DNA from: Tetradesmus obliquus
Lineage: Eukaryota; Chlorophyta; Chlorophyceae; Sphaeropleales; Scenedesmaceae
Reading direction: 5' to 3'
Assembly: GCA_030272155.1 (NCBI GenBank)
Contig: CP126194.1
Location: 4,517,501 to 4,581,500, forward strand
DNA length: 64,000 nt
Below, one piece after another: positions 34,056-46,075 of this stretch. The translations under genes were made by a program, and so were the position numbers. The stretch's first letter is position 1. Every line of letters starts with the position of its first letter. The notes under the pieces are model-generated. The model was given only the letters and a program-made list of their open reading frames with translations. It searched no databases and was not told the origin of the DNA.

Positions 34056-37000
34056 TCACTGCCTTGCATCATCACTGCCAACGCTACTGCCATCCCTGTT
34101 GCTATGGCTTTTATCGCTGCCGCTGCCGCTGCTGCTGCTGCTGTTGATGCCAGCCGCAGTCCCAGGCCCCGGCCCCTCCTGCTTCTTCTGTGTGATGCTG
34201 AAGGCCGGCAGCCAGCTGGTGATGGCGCTGCTGATGCGGGCCCCCACCTGCCGCTGGCTGTCAGCCTGCCGCACCTCCAGCAGCTCCTCCATGCCACCCA
34301 CCACTGCGGCGGCAGCAGCAGCAGCAGCAGCAGCAGCAAGCCCTGTTTGTTGAGGCAGCCAACACTCAGCCACGGCAGCTGACTTATACGCCCAGGCAGG
34401 CAGGCAAAACCACAACACTGCACTAGCTTTTCACCACAGCTTCCCTCTTCGTCCCTCAGGATGCGCACTAGCACAGCAACAGGCAGCAGCAGCGCCCCAT
34501 CCTTCCCCTAAACACACCTGTGGCCTTGATGCCATCGTACAGCTCCTGCCAGGCCTCCGCATCCTTCCTCACATTCAGGCCCAGCGCAGCAGTGTCAATG
34601 GGCGCGCAGACCTTGAAGTACAGCCGCTGCAGATTAGGGATGGGCACTGGCGTAGGCAGGCCCAGCCCTGGCATGCGTGTGAGGGGCAGCACTGCCTCGC
34701 TGGGCACAAGGCTGGGGTCCACACGCTTTAAGGCGCCCTGCAACGGCAGGTGAGGGTCGAATGGCAAGCGCAGCTGGTCAGAAAGTGTGTGAGGGGTGGT
34801 ACTGCCTTGCTGGGCACTAGGCCAGGCCGCGGACGCTTCAGCGCACCCTGCACACCATGCACACACAGGAGGAGGGCGATGAAACAGGTGCAGGTTGGGG
34901 ATGGGCACGGGGGTGGGCAGGCCCAGCCCTGGCATGCGTGTGAGGGGCAGCACTGCCTCACTGGGGACAAGGCTGGGGTCAACACGCTTCAGGGCGCCCT
35001 GCAACGGCAGGTGAGGGCCGAATGGCAAGTGCAATCAGTGAGAAAAATGTTTTGAGGGGCGTAGTGCTGCCTCGCTGGGCACGAGGCTGGGGTCCGCACG
35101 CTTCATTGCACCTTGCACGTGACACAACATGCACACATAGGAGCCGAGCAAGGCGTGTGAGGGGCAGCACTGCCTCGCTGAACACTACACTTGCGTCCAC
35201 GTGTTTCAAGGCACCCTGTCCTACCTGTTGTGTGACATGCAAGCCATGCAGCAGGCAACTCACCCGCACTAGGTCCCCAAGCACCGGCGCATCCAGCACC
35301 TCATCCACGTCCATCATCACATCGTACGCGTCATGGCCACCCGACGCTGAAGGGAACGCAATACATGCACACATGCCTACACAGATGTCAGAACAGCAGC
35401 CTGCCTCCCTTTTACTTTTCTGTCCCCTGTCATATTATTCACGATCAGAACAGCCACAGACACTCACCCTGACGAGGTCCCCAAGCACGGGCGCATCCAG
35501 CACCTCGTCAACGTCCATCATCACGTCATACGCGTCGTCAGCGCCAACAGCAGCAAACGGCACGATGATAGCGCCGCAGCGCGCAGCCAGTCGCACAAAG
35601 TCTGCGATGCAGCGCAACATGCAGCATACAATAAGTGAGAGCAATCCGCCAGCTGTGCACAGTGGCACTTAATTTACTCGATGCGCCGCGCTGACGGCAG
35701 CTGGCTTGCACGGGTTTGGTGCACAACCAGCATCGATAGCAGCAGGTAGATGGTGTACAGATTGCTGGTGAACGCCGTGATTATTATGCTGTGACGTGCT
35801 AAGGCCGCCCACCAAGCAGCAGCCCTTTACAGCAGCCAACTGAGGCAGCCCAATACGGCTGCGCACCACAAGCCACACCGCACCATAGCTACACACGCTG
35901 CATGCCTGCCAGCGCACCACCCACCTGGGCTGTCCTTCCAGAAGAGTTTGTACTCCTCGCCAACCTTCTTGTTCACCTCACGCGCACCGCCAGGGAACAG
36001 CAGCACCTGCACATCACACAGCAGAGATGCAATGTAATCGCGGCCGCTCTCATTTTGAGGATTTCACACGGAGTGCACACACACGTGTGTTGCATGCTGC
36101 AATCCAGACAGGTTGTTGCATTCTGCAGTCTAGACAGGTTGTTGCATGCTGCAATCTAGACAGGTTGCAGGGTTTCTGCCAACGCGATGCTTGCCAGGCA
36201 CACAATTGCTGCTCCACCACCCAGCTGTGCACCACACAGCCATGCGCAAACAGCACCATTCCAAACAAACAGAGCAGCAGCTGCCCCACAAACAGCTGTT
36301 TGTGTATTGCCGCACCTGCTCCCCATCCTTCAGCAGCTTGAAGGCTGTCATGGGCCCCGCCTTGACGGCGCCAAACTGCTCAAAGAAGGGGCCCAGGGGG
36401 CCGCTCCAGTGCCCGGGGTGGGCTAGGCCCTTCACCTGCAGCAGCAGCAGCGGCGGCGGCAGCAGCCAGCGCGACAGCTCAGACACAACACTTTGAACTG
36501 CTGAGCTTTACTTCCGCAGAATGCTTACAGTGTTGCATGCAGCGCTGCAAGGCTTCAGCTGCAGGAGCAGCACAGTACAGGAGGGGATGAGCACCCGCCT
36601 GCCTGAACCACCCAACATCCCCTGAAAGAGGACATGCACACAGCACCATGACACACTACCAGGCTCACAGCATGAAGCATGCTTGCCAATTGTATCTGAG
36701 CGTAACATCAAGGCCGCCGCACCTTGAAGCCCCTCAGGTAGAGCTCGTAGGCCAGCAGCGGCATGTCGTACAACCCACACTTCTGGTGGTTGCCCACAAA
36801 CAGCAGCGGACGCCCGCAGCCCACCAGCCCAGGCAGGTGCTCCTGGCCCAGCAGCACGGGTGACACCAGGTCCTGCAGGCAAGAAGCAGACATGGTTAAC
36901 CATGTAATGTTATGGGCATGTAATGAATGGGTTGCAGCAGCAGCCCACCAGCCCAGGCAGGTGCTGCTGGCCCAGCAGCACGGGAGACACCAGGTCCTGC

Positions 37001-40000
37001 AGGCAACCCAGGCAGAAGGCAGGCAAGAGGCAGAGACTCAACTGTGGGCATGTAATGACTGGGTTGCAGCAGCAGCCCACCAGCCCAGGCAGGTGCTCTT
37101 GGCCCAGTAGCACGGGTGACACCAGGTCCTGCAAAGAGGTGTGAGCAGGCATGCAGGCGGGTGAAAAAGGCGGGCGCAGGAGTTTACTGCAGTAGTGGTG
37201 TGGTGATTCATCACTCAAGGCATGGTGGTTGCAGCAATGTGCACACAGCAGACAGGTGACCGGCAGACCGTCAGGTGCCTGCATCCGGCCATTGCTGGCC
37301 AACAGCCTGAGACTGCTTGTAAGCTTTCCCAGCACATGTCTGCCAGTACAGAACCCAAGCTGCAGTGCGCTCCTGGTTGCCCCACGCAACACGCTTTAAG
37401 CACGGCGCCAGCCACAGCCAACCACCCCTTGTCTCCCACACTCACCCGCCATGGTGCCAAGTACTGGCTCCACTGGTCCCAGGCCAAGTCTTTGTCAACT
37501 TCTGCTATCTGCTGCTGCTGCTGCTGCTGGTCCGGCTGCTGCTGGTCGTCAGCTGTGCTGCCACTTCTGCTGCTGTTACTACTGCTGTTGGAGCTCTTGT
37601 CTCCAGCGCCGTTGCCATCGCCATTGTTTAGGCTGCCGCTTTTGCCTGCCTGCCATGCTGAATTGCTGTTGCTGCTTCCTGCATCTGCTGCTGTGCTAGC
37701 TATCGCACCTGCCGACGCGACCGCAGCTGCTGCCAGTGATGCTGCTGAACCAGCAGCAGCATCAGCAGACACACTGCCCAAAGCATCCAACCTTGCCTCA
37801 CCTCCAGCTGCTGCTGCTGCTGCGGGTTGCTGCTGTTGCTGCTGCTGGCCTACGGCAGGCAATGCGGAAGAAGCTGGGAACAGCGTCGCAGGGCGGGGGC
37901 TCAACGAAGCATCACCCATCCCAGGCACCGCTGCATCATCTTTCACTATCCCCAGAAGCACCGGCTTCTCTGCTGCTGCTGCTGCTGGCTGCACCGGCTT
38001 CGCCCCTGCTGCTGCTGCTGCACCATGGCCGCCGCCATCGCCATTCCTTGCTGCTGCTGCTGCTGCTGCCGGGTGCTGCTTTGCAAGTGGTGTGCGCCGC
38101 AGGGTTGGGCCGATGGATGTGGGCACGATGCCGCTGCCGCGCATGACTGCTGCCAGGTCCATGCCCCGCTCTAGCAGTGCTGCGTGGCCGCTGTCAGGCA
38201 GGATCACACGGCGGCTGCGCGGCAGCAGGCGGGCCAGGCGGGCGCCTGCAGCAACAGCAGCAGCGGCAGCAGCAAGTTCAACAACAACTTTTCATGCACA
38301 ATAAGTCATTGGAAGCCACAGCATGCTGTTGCTGCAGGTGCAGGCGCTCTGGATGTATGAGACTTAGCTGCTGCTGCTGCCGCAGCTCACTAGGCCTGAA
38401 ATGCCACACCAGACACACAGCGCCACATCTACACACAGCACACGCAAAACACACCCGCAAACTCCATTTCAAGCCCTGCGCACTGAGCTCCAGCACGCAG
38501 AACAGCTTCAGCAGGTGTGTACAAGCAGCAGCACAGTACAGCAGCAGCAGCAGCAGCAGCAGCCGCGGCCTCACCCTCCACGATGCTGGGCAGCATGCGG
38601 TCCTTGGCGCTGGTGATGAGCAGGCAGGGCACCTGCAGGCCCCGCAGGCTGGCCTCGGGCAGGTTGCCGCTGCGCATGAGGTTGCTGCGGAAGTTGGCGG
38701 CGGCTAAGGCAGGCAGCACAGCACAGCACAGCGCGCAGCAGGCAGGAGGCAGCAGGGCACGGCAGTGATGAGGCAGGTGTTTGCAGTTGTGAGGAAAGTG
38801 GGGTGAGCAGGTTGCCGCTGCGCATGGGGTTGCTGCGGCGGCGGCTGGGGGCAGGCAGCACAGCACAGCACGCAGCACAGCACGCAGCACAGCACGCAGC
38901 ACAGCACGCAGCAAAAAAGCGGCAAATGTGGCAGGACACATAGGGTAGCCAGGCAGCTCAGCAGTGACAAGCGGACTGCTACCTCGCAGACGCAGATGAG
39001 GAGCTTGTGAGTGATTTGGCTGCAGCTGCATCGTCTACGCAGGCACCCTTAACATGTGCCCTTATCAGCCACGCATACTCAAGCAAGCTGCTGAAGCAAG
39101 CTGCATAAGCCGCAGGCAGATATGCAGTGCCTCACTCACCTGCAGGCGCAAACACGCTGCCCCCTCCAGCCCCAGCGCCTCCAGACTGCGCAGTATTGAA
39201 CAGCCCAGCCGCAGCAGCTGCCGCAGTGACCCTGCCCTTGCTCCTGCCGCTGGCACCCAGCCGCGGGCCGCTGCTGCTGCTTACTGCTGCCTGTGGGCCT
39301 GCCGTGGTGAAGACAGCAGAGGTGTTGAGCTGCAGCCGGCGCCGCTCCGCTGCGATGGTGAGTGCGGAGGAGTCCTGCTCTTGATCATCATCAGACTCCA
39401 CCTGCACAGCAGTAAAACGGCAATGACAAGGGTCGGGCTTTGTTGTTGGGTTGTTGACAGAGAGATTGCATTCGCATGTAAATTTAAGCGGTCAAGCGAA
39501 GTAGTAGGCGAATGAGGTATGGTTGTGTGACTGTGCGTCGAAGGCTGCAAATACATCCCTGTATATACATCCCTGCACGCGCGCCTGTAAGCATGCTGCC
39601 GAGTTGTATGGCCTGTGCACGCTATCGCACGCACGTTTCATGCGTAACGTGGGGAGGCACTGATCAGTGACGACAGCTGCATGGTCAGGATACTAAGACT
39701 TCCGCTGCTAGCTGTAATAAGAGTGCTTGCTCACCTGAGCAGTAGCTGGCGTCTCGTAGTCCGGAGGAGGGTCCATGAAGATCATGCTGCAGTTCGGCAA
39801 CAGCAGCAGACATTGGAGGCACAGCGCACAAAACATTGGAGACAACACGGGTACACGGCTACACCATATGCATGAACAAAGCCAACACACAGCCAGCCAG
39901 CTAAGTGGAGCTGACACTGCGTGGGCAAACAGATTAAAAACACTCATCTGATGAATACATGAGGCGCGGTGGGCAAACAGACACAAGGCAATCCTCCAAC

Positions 40001-41630
40001 AACAAATGCAACCGCCACGCACAGCATGCAGCACAGCCAGCAAGCTGCTTGCGTGCTGGCACAGCATGGCTGTGTGGTGGCCCGCCTCACCTGCGCAGAG
40101 CCTGTGCACCGTCATCCCCTACTCTGTCGATGTCAACAAGAAACGGCAGCAGCACAGCCTGCACGCAGACAAGCAAGCAGGTACAGCGGTCAAAAACTGC
40201 TGACTGCACTGCTTTCAGTGAACAGCTGGCAGCAAGCAGCCTGCATCTCGCAACAGAGCAGCTGTCACACAACTCCTTTCAGCTGTCAACACACGAGATG
40301 CTCTGTTGCTGTGTGATGCGAATCCGAGCCAGAAGAGCAGCATCCCAGCAGCACACCTGTGCTGTGTTGTACAGGTCCTGAGGGAACAGCCCCAGCAGGT
40401 TGGTAGCAGACACAAAGCTGCTCAGGCCACTCAGGCTCTGGTTGTAGCACGTGGCCGGGTTCACAAGCACCAGCGCCTTCACAAGCTGCGGCGCTGCTGC
40501 TGCCAACCGCAGGGCCAGGCAGCCACCGAATGATTCGGCCACAATTGTGACCTGTACATTGTGCGGCCCTGCCAGCCGAGCTCCCAGCGCGGTTGAGATC
40601 AGGTAAAGGGTTTGCGCCTGCAGCTGCTCCCAACCTGAGCGGTCATCTGGGGGTATGTACAGCGTCCTGCAGTGTTCATAGGTAAGTTGGCAGAGCACAG
40701 CGCAATCGCGCCAGCAGTTAGCGTCGCGTTGAGGGCATGGTAGCAGCGCGGTGTAGGACACTGACTAGCTGTCACAGCAGCTGCATGTCGCATCATGATG
40801 AGCAGCTGGATGCAATCAGCAGACTCATAAGTAAATGCTTTGTGGCTGGCATCTGTGTGTAGACAGCACGGCTGCTGCTGCTGCTGAAGCTTGCAGAGGT
40901 GCAGGTCTGAAGCACTGCACCAGCGCCTGCTGCACATAGTTTCAGGGTACAGCTGCTATCGCTGATCTGAAACGTCACTGCTTGCAGCTGCACCTGACGT
41001 CATAGCCAGCCTCCAGCAGCCCAGGCAGCTGCGGTGTGATGGCTTGGCCCGTGCCATCAGTGCCTGCAGTGCAGATTGCGGATCCAAGCAGTGCATTCAC
41101 TGAATACTAGCAAGGCAAGCAGTTGAAGCCGCATACCCCGCGGTGCCAGCTTCTATCAGGACTGCTGCTCAAGACATCTGACATGCCTTGTTTGGAAGCT
41201 GATGGTTGGTGAATCACACCAACACATGTGCGGCTGAAGCACTGCAGCTTGCGTATTGACCACCAGGTGTGCACAAACGTTTGCCAGCCACGGACTCAGC
41301 ACACTGTTGTTGATGCTCAGAACTCACCTGGCAGGAATACCAGCAGCGGCCGCTGATCTGCATCTGCTACCTTGACTGGATGCAGGAGCTTGATCTGCAT
41401 TGCATGGTGGCAGGCACATGATGTTGCACTGCTCTCACATGGTCACCATGCCATGCTACTGCCTGGCCTGCTGCTACTACAGCCTGACCGACCTTGAAAG
41501 GGCTAGAGGTAGATGCATAGCATCGTGTAATAGCTCTCCTAGATTGAGCTGCAGGCCTGTAAACGCTGCGCTGTAAGCGTGAAAGCAACAGCGACCGGCT
41601 CCCAATGACGTTGCAATGTTGCTGCTGCAT
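34056..41630 (-). CDS. Phytyl ester synthase-like acyltransferase (alpha/beta-hydrolase plus DAGAT-type domain), plastid
   Basis: Predicted 941-residue protein from 15 minus-strand exons: 41630-41493, 41370-41328, 41063-40994, 40666-40357, 40158-40091, 39786-39735, 39401-39140, 38703-38575, 38245-37446, 36872-36723, 36435-36316, 36006-35925, 35601-35468, 34737-34518, 34303-34056 (TGA). Residues 1-45 resemble a transit peptide. The hydrolase part reads LLVFLPGTDGTGQAI, GYDVRTLYIP, VAESFGGCLAL (Ser elbow), PCLLITSAKDRMLPS and LPDSGHAALLE (catalytic His region). Exon 9 inserts some 200 Ala/Gln/Ser-rich residues. The acyltransferase part has LLFVGNHQKCGLYD, LFPGGARE and AIIVPFAAVGADD. Plant homologues (PES1/PES2) in plastoglobules esterify phytol and make triacylglycerol during chlorophyll breakdown; that role is inferred. 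Exons 8, 10, 13 and 14 have echoes nearby. An upstream in-frame ATG at 41744 could extend the start. Confidence 0.9.
34790..35225 (-). repeat. Four echoes of the 5' edge of acyltransferase exon 14
   Basis: Upstream (on the minus strand) of the real exon 34737-34518 lie four partial copies of its start, which encodes GALKRVDPSLVPSEAVLPLT. They are near 34790-34856, 34888-35000, 35050-35120 and 35140-35225. The copy at 34888-35000 is the best: it keeps the acceptor and reads the same through PTPVPIPNL before diverging at HLFHR. The outer copies read GAMKRADPSLVPSEAAL and GALKHVDASVVFSEAVL. Confidence 0.88.
35274..35345 (-). repeat. Echo of the 3' edge of acyltransferase exon 13
   Basis: It copies the last 70 bases of exon 35601-35468 (DAYDVMMDVDEVLDAPVLGD, then LVR) and keeps a GTGAGT donor. 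It lies downstream on the minus strand. The reading frame is unbroken over the copy. Confidence 0.88.
36088..36165. repeat. 26-bp tandem repeat, three units
   Basis: Three copies of a unit like TGTTGCATGCTGCAATCTAG plus ACAGGT, with a few changes, in the intron between acyltransferase exons 11 and 12. Confidence 0.85.
36941..37135 (-). repeat. Two echoes of the 5' edge of acyltransferase exon 10
   Basis: Copies at 37002-36941 and about 37135-37073 repeat the start of exon 36872-36723 (DLVSPVLLGQEHLPGLVGC), with CTGCAG or TTGCAA before it. After GC they run into CTGCTGCAACCCA instead of the real GGGCGTCCG. The period is about 130 bases. Confidence 0.88.
38807..38862 (-). repeat. Echo of the 5' edge of acyltransferase exon 8
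   Basis: It copies the first 40 bases or so of exon 38703-38575 and the intron before it (GCAGGCAGCACAGCAC), in the same orientation about 150 bases upstream. Confidence 0.8.
38868..38914. repeat. 12-bp tandem repeat CACGCAGCACAG
   Basis: Four units in the intron before acyltransferase exon 8, directly after the exon echo at 38807-38862. Confidence 0.85.
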
Positions 41631-42029
41631 GTTGTGTGTCCATGTGGGTTGTGCTCCAGCGGTATTGATCTGCAAGCACTGATTATAGCAATCCAAGTTG
41701 CAGGGGACGTGAAGGGCACCAGCACCGATGACCTGGAGTGACATTCAACACCACGAGCTTTGGGTTTTGAAGCACTTGCACGACGCCTCAAGCATCTGTG
41801 CGGCCAACGGTTGCATAAACGTTCATATGTAGTGGAGCTAAAGCATTTTTCAGAGACGATCAAGAGAGAACCAGGAGGCAGTACATCAGAGGACTGTTGA
41901 ACAAGCAGCAGCCCAGCCCGTGCAGAGGTCCGGACGCGGCAAGTCCGTGTGATCACTATGCAACGTTAGCCTAGATCACCTCCAACTGTCAGGTGGCAGT
42001 GGCTGTGCGTTAGCAGCTGGAGGAGCAGC
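41631..42029. promoter_or_regulatory. Shared upstream region of two divergent genes
   Basis: Lies between the acyltransferase start (41630, minus) and the Nup54 start (42030, plus). It must contain both promoters. I recognise no TATA box. Confidence 0.5.
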
Positions 42030-42759
42030 ATGGCAGCGTTTGGCCAGGTGGGGCAGCAGCACTAGCAGTTTGGCATGGCTGCGGTTCTGTTGTGTAACCG
42101 TGCAAACCTGATTGTTGCTGACCTGGTAACCTGCACATTATATCACGACAAGATGATGTGCCTGCTGCATGGCTGCTACGCCTTGGTGCCTGCTGCACAC
42201 TGTGCCCCGTGCACCTCTTGCAACATTGCACACATGTTTTGCTCATGCTGCACTGCTGCACAGGCGCCTTCGCCCTTTGGGGCGCCCTCCACTGGCTTCA
42301 GCTTCGGCGGAGCAGCAGCTTCAAGCACTCCAGCTTTTGGCGCAGCCAGCGCCCCAGCCTTTGGCGCTCCTGCAACCAGCACACCCTCGCTGTTCGGCGC
42401 AAGCAGTACACCCGCCTTTGGCGCGGCAACCTCAACGCCTGCCTTTGGCACTAGCACATTCGGATCTAGCACACCAGCATTCGGCGCGAGCAGCACGCCA
42501 GCGTTCGGTGCGCCAGCCACTGCAGGTCTGTTTGGAGCAGCAAGCAGCGCAGCAGCTAGCTCGGGTGGTGCCTTCAGCTTCAGCCTTCCTGCAAGCTCCC
42601 AGCCAGCAGCAGCACCAGCTGGCACAGGATTTGGCAGCATCTTCTCCACGCCTGCAGCAGCGCCAGCAGCCGGATCAGGCATCTTTGTGCAGCCGCAGCA
42701 GCAGCAGCAACCGCAGCAGCAGGGTGCGGCCAACATCTTTGGGGCGCTGACAGTACCAG

Positions 42760-42795
<36 letters not shown>

Positions 42796-44941
42796 TTTCA
42801 CCCCTTGCCTACAGCTCCTCATCGCATGAGGCAGTCAAGCGGGAGCTTGAAAGCATTGCTACTGCCTACATGCCTGGCCACAGCAGCTACAGGTTCCAGC
42901 ACATCTTTTTGAATGTGCTGGACAACCCTGCGCAGAAGGTGAAGCCGGCTGCTGTGGTGGATGAGCTGAGCTGGAAGCAAGCGATGAGGGATGCCGGCGG
43001 CCCTGACAACCCGGACAGGTGAAAGACAGTAGCAGGAGCAGCAGCAGCAGCAGCGATGGGTATGCAACACAGGCAGCTGCGGCACAGAGCAGAGCACGGC
43101 CAAATTTAATAGCTGCAGCACGGGCAATGCCTAAACATTGGGTCGCAGCAGATTTAGCATGGTTGCGAGTGCAACCAGCTGCCCCATCACGCTGTAGGCC
43201 TGCTCGTGCTGGTGGGTGCCTGCAAAGTGCAAACCTTTATACACACTGCGCGTCACTCTCGTGCATGAGTGTCTGGGCACTTTCAAGTGTGTCAGAACGC
43301 CGACTTCTGTCCTGCTGCGTCTGCAGGCTGTGGCCTGTTGCAGCCAACGGCTTTGATGACCTGGTGAAGCGCACGCAGGCGCAGGCAGAAGGTTTGGCAG
43401 CAAACAGGTGAGCCGCAGCAGCAGTCAACAAGGTGTCACGATGGGTTACACCCTACCACAACAGTGCTTGCTGCATACAGCTCGGAGCTTGGCACGACTC
43501 CTGAGTCAGCTGCGTGCATACATGCAGTCGGTGCGTGCCGGGTTGCTGTCACCATCCCTGACCTGCGCACACGCCCCACTATGTGTGTTTTACTTGACGG
43601 GAACACAGCCCGAGCCAATGACAGGCTCATTGGGCAACCACCAGATCCATCGACCCCACACGCCGCGAGCTATGCCTCACTGTGCTGCCTCACTGGTATG
43701 GCTGTCTCACTGCACGCAGGGCTCGGCTGACTGAGCTGCGGGAGCACGCCTACAAGCAGGCGCAGCGCCAGGCGGGCATCATCGCGCGCGTGGCGCGTGC
43801 GCGCGAGCAGCACATGGAGCTGAGCAACCGGCTGCTGGGCGTGGCGCGGCACGTGGACGGCCTGGAGGGGCGCATCGCCAGCTTCATGGGGCTCAGGTGG
43901 GGCCGCTTGTTTGATGTGAATTGTCTAGCTGCTGAATTTGTGTCTGTGCATTGTTGGTGGCGTTGGGGCGCATCGCAAACCTCATGGAGCTCAGGCGGGG
44001 CAGATTTTGTTTTGCTTAGTGGTCTGGCTGTGTGTTGTTGATGGCGTGGAGGGGCGCATCGCCAGCTTCATGGGGCTCAGGTGGGGCGCATGTGGCTGTT
44101 GGTTGTGTGGCTGTTGATTGTGCGTTTGCACTTTGTTAATGGCTTGATGGCCTTGAGGGGCGCATCTCAGCTCTATGGCGCTCGGGTGGGGCTGCTTGTA
44201 GGTGGCAGGGAGTGATGGTGTTTTTCCAGGCATTTTGGAGCAACACAGTGCAGCACACCGACAGCTGTCTGCAATACTAGGCTGCACGTGGTACAACAGC
44301 CTTGCTCCTATGGATCAACTGGTCAATCTTGTATTGGATTTGTTCATGCCCATTGCTGCGGCTGCCAAACTCAACCTCACCATGGTTGCTGCTGCTACTT
44401 CTGCCACTGCCACAGGGGCGAGCTGTCGCGCGGCAAAGAAGCCAACCTTTCACGCGCCCTGGAGGCAGTTGAGGCGCAGCTCTCCCCCACCTCCCCTGCA
44501 GGCCTGCAGCGGCGCCTGGACGCGCTAGCGGCAGCGTGCAGGCTGCGCGCCAGCAGCGGCACCCTAGGCATGGGCGGCAGCACACAAGGTGGTGTGAAGC
44601 TGGATGAGGCCAGTCTGGCGCAGCTGTTTGCGGTGCTGAAGGAGCACGTGGAGGGGCTGAAGCAGCTGCAGGAGGTGCTGCGCAGGTGAGGATAAGCGCG
44701 GGGCGCTGCGGTGCGGCGTGAAGGCTGTTTTGAAGGCGGTGAAAGACAGGTGCAGTTTGCTGCGAGGCAGAGGCCGCAGCAGGGTATGTGTCTTCCCGAA
44801 TGTGCCAAGTATCCCAGTGGTATATATAGGCCGGGACGCGCAAGGATGGTTCATGACTGCAGCGGCTGTCACACAAGGATGCGCGGGGTTCAATCACATC
44901 AGCCTGTCGTGTGCCTGCTGAGACACAGCACAACTTGCTGG

Positions 44942-44983
<42 letters not shown>

Positions 44984-45076
44984 AGGGACGTGCTGGATGT
45001 GGAGATTATGCGTGGCGTGCGGCAGGACAGCATCGTGCCGGCAGCAATGAACATGGCGCCAGTGGAGCTCATCTGA
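42030..45076 (+). CDS. NUP54: Nucleoporin Nup54 (FG-repeat nuclear pore protein)
   Basis: Predicted 463-residue protein from six exons: 42030-42047, 42264-43018, 43327-43407, 43720-43896, 44416-44685 and 44986-45076 (TGA). Exon 1 is only 18 bases (MAAFGQ). Residues 1-180 hold FG repeats such as PAFGA, SLFGA, FSFGG and GLFGA, followed by two Gln runs. The ordered part has the Nup54 signature [39 protein letters not shown], then a long helical region ([37 protein letters not shown]) that in the family forms the Nup62-Nup58-Nup54 coiled coil of the central channel. The C-terminus is [10 protein letters not shown] and on. Intron 4 has three echoes of exon 4's 3' end and intron 5 ends in a (CTG)n run. 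The total length is close to other Nup54 proteins. Confidence 0.93.
43958..44192 (+). repeat. Three echoes of the 3' edge of Nup54 exon 4
   Basis: Copies at about 43958-43999, 44043-44087 and 44148-44192 repeat the end of exon 43720-43896 ([13 protein letters not shown]) with its donor. The middle copy is nearly perfect and keeps CAG|GTGGGGC; the first has lost the GT (GCGGGG). The period is roughly 90-105 bases. Confidence 0.88.
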
Positions 45077-46075
45077 GCAGCTGCTGCTGCAGCAGCTGAG
45101 CAGCTGCGACGCTAGCAGCTGAAGGCATCAGCGCCACCGTGGTGCTGCTGGGGTGGCGCGCCATGGGAGAGCAGTGAGCAATCAGGCATAGCGCCAACAG
45201 CTGGTTGGGGCCCCTGCGCCTTATCAGTGCCGGAGTAGCTACAATGACTTGAAGCAGGGCTTGTTGGTGAGGTGGCGCTGTGCATCTACCCAAGTCAAGT
45301 GGCAATACGCACCAGCCGGTGCTGGCAATTTGCCGGTGTATGACACTGTTACAGTTGTCAGTAGACATGTGGCCGCAGCAAGTGCCGGGCGCTGGATGAA
45401 TTGGGCAGATGCCCTTGCCTGCCTGCCATTCGACAAGCAGCCATGCTGAGGTGCACGTGGTGGCGATGTATTGATGTATACTGTGCAGCAGCATGTGCCT
45501 TCTGGTTTGGCAGGCTGCAATCATGCAGCATAGTAAATGAGCGGGGCAGCATTCTGTTGCATGTTCTGGATGCTCCGCCAGGGCTGTTTGCAAGAAGTGG
45601 AAATCACCTTCCACAGCTATAACAAACCAGCGCGCATCACAGCATTCTGTGCAACAGCAGCAGCTGCAAGGACAGCTGTTGATGCTGTTCTTTGTAACGA
45701 TGCTAACAGAGGGTAGTTCTCGATCAGAAGCAGATGCCAAACACCTTGTTGTCATGCATGCAGCTCACACTGCAGGCTGTCCAGCACAGTCACCAAGAGC
45801 CAGGCACCTGCAGCAGCTCGCAGGACAGGTGTTCGGCAACTACAATTAGGTGCAGATGCACCTAAAGTACTTATTGCTGGCAACCGCGTGTTGATCACGA
45901 CTGGGTGACACTCTACCACGCTGCATACCACACCATCTGACTAATGACACCTCAGTGCCACACTGCGCGCTGATCGCACCACAAAGAAGCCACATTGGGA
46001 TTCAGAAAACAGTTTTGCTTGCTCTTATCCGCTTAGGACGCGGGTTTCGTTGTAACTGCCTTTAAGCCATACAAA
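45077..46075. other. Interval between Nup54 and the MFP1-like gene
   Basis: Should contain the Nup54 3' untranslated region (TGTAA at 45693-45697) and the promoter of the next gene. A 228-codon minus-strand open frame shows no family motif. Confidence 0.55.
45693..45697 (+). terminator. Candidate polyadenylation signal TGTAA for Nup54
   Basis: TGTAA 617 bases after the stop; nothing closer is seen. Confidence 0.35.

Noticed and set aside
37222-38304. 360-codon plus-strand open frame
   Set aside because: It is the antisense of acyltransferase exon 9; low-complexity CTG/CAG sequence stays open in several frames.
42176-42736. Minus-strand open frame opposite the FG repeats
   Set aside because: The plus strand encodes clear FG repeats and a Nup54 domain; the minus frame is a shadow.
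45069-45755. 228-codon minus-strand open frame
   Set aside because: Cys/His-rich composition without any motif; overlaps the end of Nup54.
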